DNA of 9,870 bases, from assembly GCA_046497505.1 (NCBI GenBank), contig JAWOFN010000106.1, positions 1 through 9,870 on the forward strand. Direction: 5' to 3'. Position 1 is the first letter of the stretch; every line of letters begins with the position of its first letter. The stretch comes from JAWOFN01 sp046497505 [NCBI: bacterium]. Its GTDB lineage: Bacteria > Blakebacterota > Blakebacteria > Blakebacterales. Made by a program: the position numbers and the translations under genes. Under the pieces are notes generated by a model. The model searched no databases and had not been told where the DNA came from. It was given only the letters and a program-made list of their open reading frames with translations. Of this stretch, positions 6,690 through 9,870 are shown one piece after another.

Positions 6690-7179
6690 CGAGACCGGCC
6701 GCCGGGGGGGGGCCGGTCGTCCCGCACCTCCGGACTCTCTCTCTCCGGGCCCGGGTGTGATACGGGGGGCGAGATGGGTGGCCGTTCTGGCCGGCTTGGT
6801 CTTCCTGGCCGGGGTGATCTGGAAGGTCGCCGCGTGGGAGCAGCACGTCGCGGCCCTGGGGGCCTACGGGGTGCTGGACTTCCTCCCCGCCGGTTTACTC
6901 GCCGCCGGCAGCCTGGTGCTCGAGGTGGGCATCGCCGCACTCCTGCTCATGCCGAAGAGCTGGCACCGCGGTCTGCTGGCCGGGGCGGGGTTCCTGCTCT
7001 TCACCGCGGTGGTCCTTGCCTGGGAGACCCTCTCGGGAGGCGGGGGTGACTGCGGCTGCCTACCCTTCCTCACCCGCTCCATCGGATGGGCCGCCGTGGG
7101 ACAGAACCTCGCCGGCACTCTCTTCATGGGCAGCCTGGGGATGCTCGGCACGCTGGGCGAAGAGGATCAGTCCGGATAG
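6682..7179 (+). CDS. MauE-like (DoxX-related) four-helix membrane protein with a Cys-Gly-Cys site
   Basis: 165 residues. A charged, Gly/Pro-rich N-terminus (1-28) precedes four hydrophobic helices, roughly 31-48, 66-90, 97-117 and 134-154. C124 and C126 in GGDCGCLPF lie between helices three and four. The topology, the Lys after helix one (K48) and the C-G-C element match MauE/methylamine-utilisation-like membrane proteins (PF07291). In the mau operon MauE works with thioredoxin-like MauD in forming disulfides of methylamine dehydrogenase; no mau structural genes are seen here. The start overlaps the dehydrogenase by eight bases, with AAGGGA about ten bases upstream. Its end overlaps, tail to tail by 13 bases, a gene for a membrane-anchored thioredoxin-like protein, a plausible partner. 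The first codons contain a run of nine G within an inverted repeat. The exact family name is inferred from pattern, not from a search. Confidence 0.78.
   Translation: MSDETGRRGGAGRPAPPDSLSPGPGVIRGARWVAVLAGLVFLAGVIWKVAAWEQHVAALGAYGVLDFLPAGLLAAGSLVLEVGIAALLLMPKSWHRGLLAGAGFLLFTAVVLAWETLSGGGGDCGCLPFLTRSIGWAAVGQNLAGTLFMGSLGMLGTLGEEDQSG
6694..6717 (+). repeat. Inverted repeat around a nine-G tract in the 5' end of the mauE-like gene
   Basis: ACCGGCC (6694-6700) and GGCCGGT (6711-6717) are perfect 7-bp inverted copies around a 10-base loop, starting 12 bases after the ATG. A run of nine G (6704-6712) spans the loop and the second arm. In mRNA the hairpin could hinder early translation. The G run is also a site of slippage or sequencing error, and a one-base change would shift the reading frame. 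Confidence 0.5.
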
Positions 7180-7733
7180 GGCCCCCCACCCTCCGACTTG
7201 TCCCAGTAACGCACCCCACCCATCCGGGCACCCCGTATGGCGATGGAGGCAGGGACCCGCCGCACCCCCAGCCTCCTTGCGGTCTCCTGGCTGATACGCA
7301 CCGCTCCCGCCCCCATCTCACCGGCCTCGTGGAGGGCCTCCATGAAACCGGCCCGGGGCATCGTAGGCTGCCTGACCAGGAGCATGAGCACATCCTCCAT
7401 CCGGTCGGGGAAGCTTCCCGGGGTCCCCTCGATGGCGGCGATCCTCTCCCTCAGCTCATGAGTGCACACCTCGCAGGAAGGCGCAACCACGAGCATCTCG
7501 TCACGGCCCCTCGCCGCTTCGACCAGGCTCATCGTCTCCCCCTCCAGGGTCGTCGCCACGACCTCCGGGATGGGGTCTCCTTCCGAGGCGGCCTGGAAGA
7601 ACAGCGGCTGGAGGAGACTGACAGCCCCGAAGATCATCATGGCCGCGAACCCCGTGATGGCGAGCCCGAACCAGAGCCGCACCTTCGGATGGGGACCGGG
7701 GTCGGGGATGAGTCGTGCGATCTTCTCGAACAT
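7167..7733 (-). CDS. Membrane-anchored thioredoxin-like protein with a CxxC site
   Basis: 188 residues. A short basic N-terminus precedes one transmembrane helix (about 20-44). The remainder (about 52-188) looks like a redoxin fold facing the periplasm: GDPIPEVVATTLEGE as the entry strand, LVVAPSCEVCTHE with C87 and C90 in the CxxC position, and RRVPASIAIRG with P161 as the cis-proline. This resembles TlpA/MauD-type thiol-disulfide proteins. The Cys pair is CEVC rather than the common CPxC or CxPC, which would alter redox potential. The start is backed by GGAG four bases upstream. Its last 13 bases overlap the end of the convergent mauE-like gene, so the two may work together though transcribed from opposite strands. 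Precise activity (oxidase, reductase or cytochrome maturation) cannot be decided. Confidence 0.8.
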   Translation of the reverse strand: MFEKIARLIPDPGPHPKVRLWFGLAITGFAAMMIFGAVSLLQPLFFQAASEGDPIPEVVATTLEGETMSLVEAARGRDEMLVVAPSCEVCTHELRERIAAIEGTPGSFPDRMEDVLMLLVRQPTMPRAGFMEALHEAGEMGAGAVRISQETARRLGVRRVPASIAIRGARMGGVRYWDKSEGGGPYPD

Positions 7734-7919
7734 GGCACTCCAGGGGCGGATGGCCAGGAGACTGGCGGAACGATCACACAGCGTACATCACCACACCGGT
7801 AGACACCACGGAGTATCCCCCTTGCCGTGTGCCCCGGACCGCGGTGACCGACAGCGGGGAGATGCCTCCTCGTATCGGCGACTCAGCCCGCTCCTCATGG
7901 GGGGCGGTGTCCTGCGGCC
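7734..7919. other. 186-base gap; no confident gene, one start-less coding-like frame
   Basis: Between two minus-strand genes. A minus-strand frame ending at 7774-7776 reads GISPLSVTAVRGTRQGGYSV then VSTGVVMYAV and stop. GAGGAGG lies just before, but there is no ATG, GTG or TTG at usable distance. A GCCAG-GAGA-CTGGC hairpin sits at 7753-7766, just upstream of the thioredoxin-like start. CTCAGCCCG occurs at 7882-7890 and again at 7919-7927, across the stop of the phosphatase. No promoter is clear for the thioredoxin-like gene. Confidence 0.35.
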
Positions 7920-9870
7920 TCAGCCCGTCTCTCCCACCGCGGGCTCCCGCTTCACCACCACCAGCGTGATGTCGTCCGAGGGCGGCTCGCCCCGGGTGAA
8001 GGTACGGACATCCTCGATCACGCCGTCCCGTATCTGCTGGGCCGACCGCTCCGCGTACCGCCGGATCGAGGCCTCAAGGCGTTCCTCCTCGAAGTGGTTC
8101 GGGGAGGGCATCTCGTCGGCATCCTCCGGCGTATCTCCCAGCCGGGGCCCTTCCGCCTCGGTGATCCCGTCTGAGTAGAGGACCAGTACGTCGCCGGGCT
8201 CCAGCACCGTGCTCCCCTCTCCATACGACTCCGCGCTCATGACGCCCAGGACGAGTCCCCCCTCATCCAGCAGGTCGAGCCTCCCATCCGAACGCAGGAG
8301 TTTGGGCGGGTTATGCCCGGCGTTCGAGTAGGTGAAGCGCCCCGTGGTCCGGTCCAGGACACCGTAGAAGAAGGTGGCGAACATGTGGACCTCAGAGGAC
8401 CTCACGATCAGGTCGTTCACCCTGGCCACCACCTGCCCCACACTGCTCGGATGGATCGCCTGACCCTGGAGGGCCGCCTGGAGGTTGGCCATGAGGAGCG
8501 CGGCCGGGATCCCCTTGCCCGAGACGTCCCCGACGGCCACACCCACCAGCCCGTCCTCCAGTTCCACGAAGTCGAAGTAATCGCCCCCCACCTGCCGTGA
8601 AGGGAGGCTGATGGCGGCCAGTTCGAAACCCTGGAGTTCCGGCAGGTCCCGGGGCAGCAGACGCTCCTGGATCGCGCGGGCGGTCTCCAACTCCCGTTCC
8701 AGGCGCTCCCGCTCCACCGCCTCCGCTCTCCCCCTCTTCACCGCCCGGGCCATCTGATTGAAAGAGAGGGCCAGGTCGCCGAACTCGTCCTCGTTGGGCA
8801 CGACGATCCGGGTGTCCAGCTCTCCCTCGGCCAGGCGCCGGGTGCCGGCATGGAGCTTCTTCACCGCAGAGGTGATCCCCGACGTTATCCGGAAGCCGAG
8901 GAAGACCGCGGCCCCCTCGACCAGGAGGAAGAGGACTGCGACGACGGAGAGGATGACCAACAGCACGGAGTTGAACTCGTCGGAGGATCCGAGCATCTCA
9001 CCGACCAGGCTCCGGATGTCCTTCCGGGCTGCCACGACCGCGTTGCCCGGTGTCAGATGGCCCCCCTCCTCCTGCCAGGCGATGTAGGGGAGTACCGCGC
9101 CCCCGAAGTAGAGCCGTCGATCCAGCAGCGAGAGGGTGGAGTCGGGCCCCGCCGGGCCCTCGTCAAAGACCCCTTCGAGCCGAGAGGCAGCACCTCCCGA
9201 CTCGCGGGTCACGGTGATCTCCCCTCCGGTTGTGTCGGCCTCGGCCCTCCCGCTCCCCAGTCCCATTCCCACCATCACGATGTCCGCTCTGACGATATCA
9301 GCCAGTCGGTCCATCTCCTCCTGCTCCACCCGGAAGCCCCGGGCGGAAGGCCGACCCTCGGACACCCCCTCGATCCGCAGCGCCCACAGCACGTCCCGCA
9401 CCTGGAAGAGACTGGTGGTGTCGGCGGGGGCCCAGAAGACATCTGCCGAATCCTCGGCTCCGGAGAAGCGGAATCGCACGCTCTCACCCGTCTCGAAGGT
9501 GGTGTCGGCGAGGGTCCGGGGATACAGCTCCCAACCGGCGCTCGTGTCCACCGGTACGGGCTCGGCCAGCCTGCCCAGGAATGCTTCCTTCCAGACCCGA
9601 TCTGCCTCCGCGAACTCGTCGGGGCCTCTCACGGTCTCCACCTCGAGCCAGTCCATGACCACGGACCGGGCCTGTGAGGCACGCTGCATACCCATGGCAC
9701 CGAAGGAGGCGATGAGGAAGAAGACCACCACGAGAACCAGGGGGACAACGGCCACGAAGAAGGTGAGCACCGCCAGCTTCGGCTTGAGCCGGAGGAAGTG
9801 GAGCCGCATCCGGAAGAAGAGGTGCAGCAGGGAGAGCCCCAGGAAGACCCTCAGGCTGACCAGGCCGTAG
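7920..9870 (-). CDS. HAMP-SpoIIE (RsbU-type) serine phosphatase, probably 5'-partial at the window edge
   Basis: Membrane receptor-phosphatase that likely dephosphorylates an anti-sigma antagonist (STAS) protein. Numbering from ATG 9809 (629 residues): TM1 12-37, a periplasmic sensor region about 38-278 with no family I recognise, TM2 280-303, HAMP about 304-356, a signalling helix 357-392, then the SpoIIE/PPM domain. Metal-site motifs are VGGDYFDF (D410), GDVSGKG (D428), SNAGHNPP, YSDGITEA (D547) and PPSDDITL (D612, D613), all intact. No ribosome binding site precedes ATG 9809, and the same frame stays open to the edge, adding YGLVSLRVFLGLSLLHLFFR, a hydrophobic, coding-like stretch. I therefore annotate it as reaching past 9870; ATG 9809 is only an internal Met candidate. 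No STAS or anti-sigma gene is visible nearby, so the partner is encoded elsewhere. Confidence 0.92.
   Translation of the reverse strand, partial: YGLVSLRVFLGLSLLHLFFRMRLHFLRLKPKLAVLTFFVAVVPLVLVVVFFLIASFGAMGMQRASQARSVVMDWLEVETVRGPDEFAEADRVWKEAFLGRLAEPVPVDTSAGWELYPRTLADTTFETGESVRFRFSGAEDSADVFWAPADTTSLFQVRDVLWALRIEGVSEGRPSARGFRVEQEEMDRLADIVRADIVMVGMGLGSGRAEADTTGGEITVTRESGGAASRLEGVFDEGPAGPDSTLSLLDRRLYFGGAVLPYIAWQEEGGHLTPGNAVVAARKDIRSLVGEMLGSSDEFNSVLLVILSVVAVLFLLVEGAAVFLGFRITSGITSAVKKLHAGTRRLAEGELDTRIVVPNEDEFGDLALSFNQMARAVKRGRAEAVERERLERELETARAIQERLLPRDLPELQGFELAAISLPSRQVGGDYFDFVELEDGLVGVAVGDVSGKGIPAALLMANLQAALQGQAIHPSSVGQVVARVNDLIVRSSEVHMFATFFYGVLDRTTGRFTYSNAGHNPPKLLRSDGRLDLLDEGGLVLGVMSAESYGEGSTVLEPGDVLVLYSDGITEAEGPRLGDTPEDADEMPSPNHFEEERLEASIRRYAERSAQQIRDGVIEDVRTFTRGEPPSDDITLVVVKREPAVGETG

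Noticed and set aside
7180-7200. C-rich tract near the converging gene ends as a bidirectional terminator
   Set aside because: No stem-loop with a T-tract can be drawn on either strand, and the tract lies within the coding end of the thioredoxin-like gene.
8850-9677. 275-codon plus-strand frame and a second one running to the right edge
   Set aside because: Both are antisense to the phosphatase, whose domains account for the region.

Overview
The window is visibly GC-rich (about two-thirds G+C by eye), with strong G/C preference at third codon positions and dense gene packing. Non-ATG starts (GTG, TTG) appear at several genes. Together with signal-peptide proteins, SpoIIE-type phosphatases and MauE-like proteins, this suggests a free-living bacterium of the Gemmatimonadota type or another high-GC phylum. 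That assignment is an impression from gene style and is not proven. I see no RNA genes, CRISPR arrays, insertion sequences, phage genes or att sites.

Layout, left to right. Bases 1-2478 (minus strand) hold a glycogen or alpha-glucan module: a small reading frame, glgB (branching enzyme) and the first 143 codons of a glgX-type debranching enzyme. The glgB and glgX frames overlap by four bases (GTGA), so they are probably translationally coupled. The module is preceded by a convincing TTGACA promoter-like element. The apparent long N-terminal extension of glgB is false: that stretch is better explained by the promoter and by a separate small frame. Bases 2536-4114 (minus) hold an MFS transporter followed by a 65-residue LapA/DUF1049-like membrane protein. 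A 166-bp divergent intergenic region separates these from a plus-strand block: a secreted M28-family zinc peptidase (4281-5393), a zinc-dependent medium-chain alcohol dehydrogenase (5538-6689), and an overlapping MauE-like membrane protein (6682-7179). Converging on the last of these is a membrane-anchored thioredoxin-like protein (7167-7733, minus). The right end is filled by a large two-membrane-segment HAMP-SpoIIE serine phosphatase (minus) whose frame stays open to the window edge, so its true start probably lies outside.

How the genes may work together: glgB and glgX remodel alpha-1,6 branches of storage glucan. The MauE-like protein and the thioredoxin-like protein resemble the MauE/MauD pair and may form an envelope thiol-disulfide relay, although they face each other tail to tail. 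The remaining genes look like independent housekeeping or accessory functions. I found no clear new multi-gene system. The most rewarding leads are the small coding-like frame ahead of glgB, the MauE/thioredoxin pair, the nine-G tract inside the mauE-like gene, and residue changes at the expected metal sites of the dehydrogenase and the peptidase.
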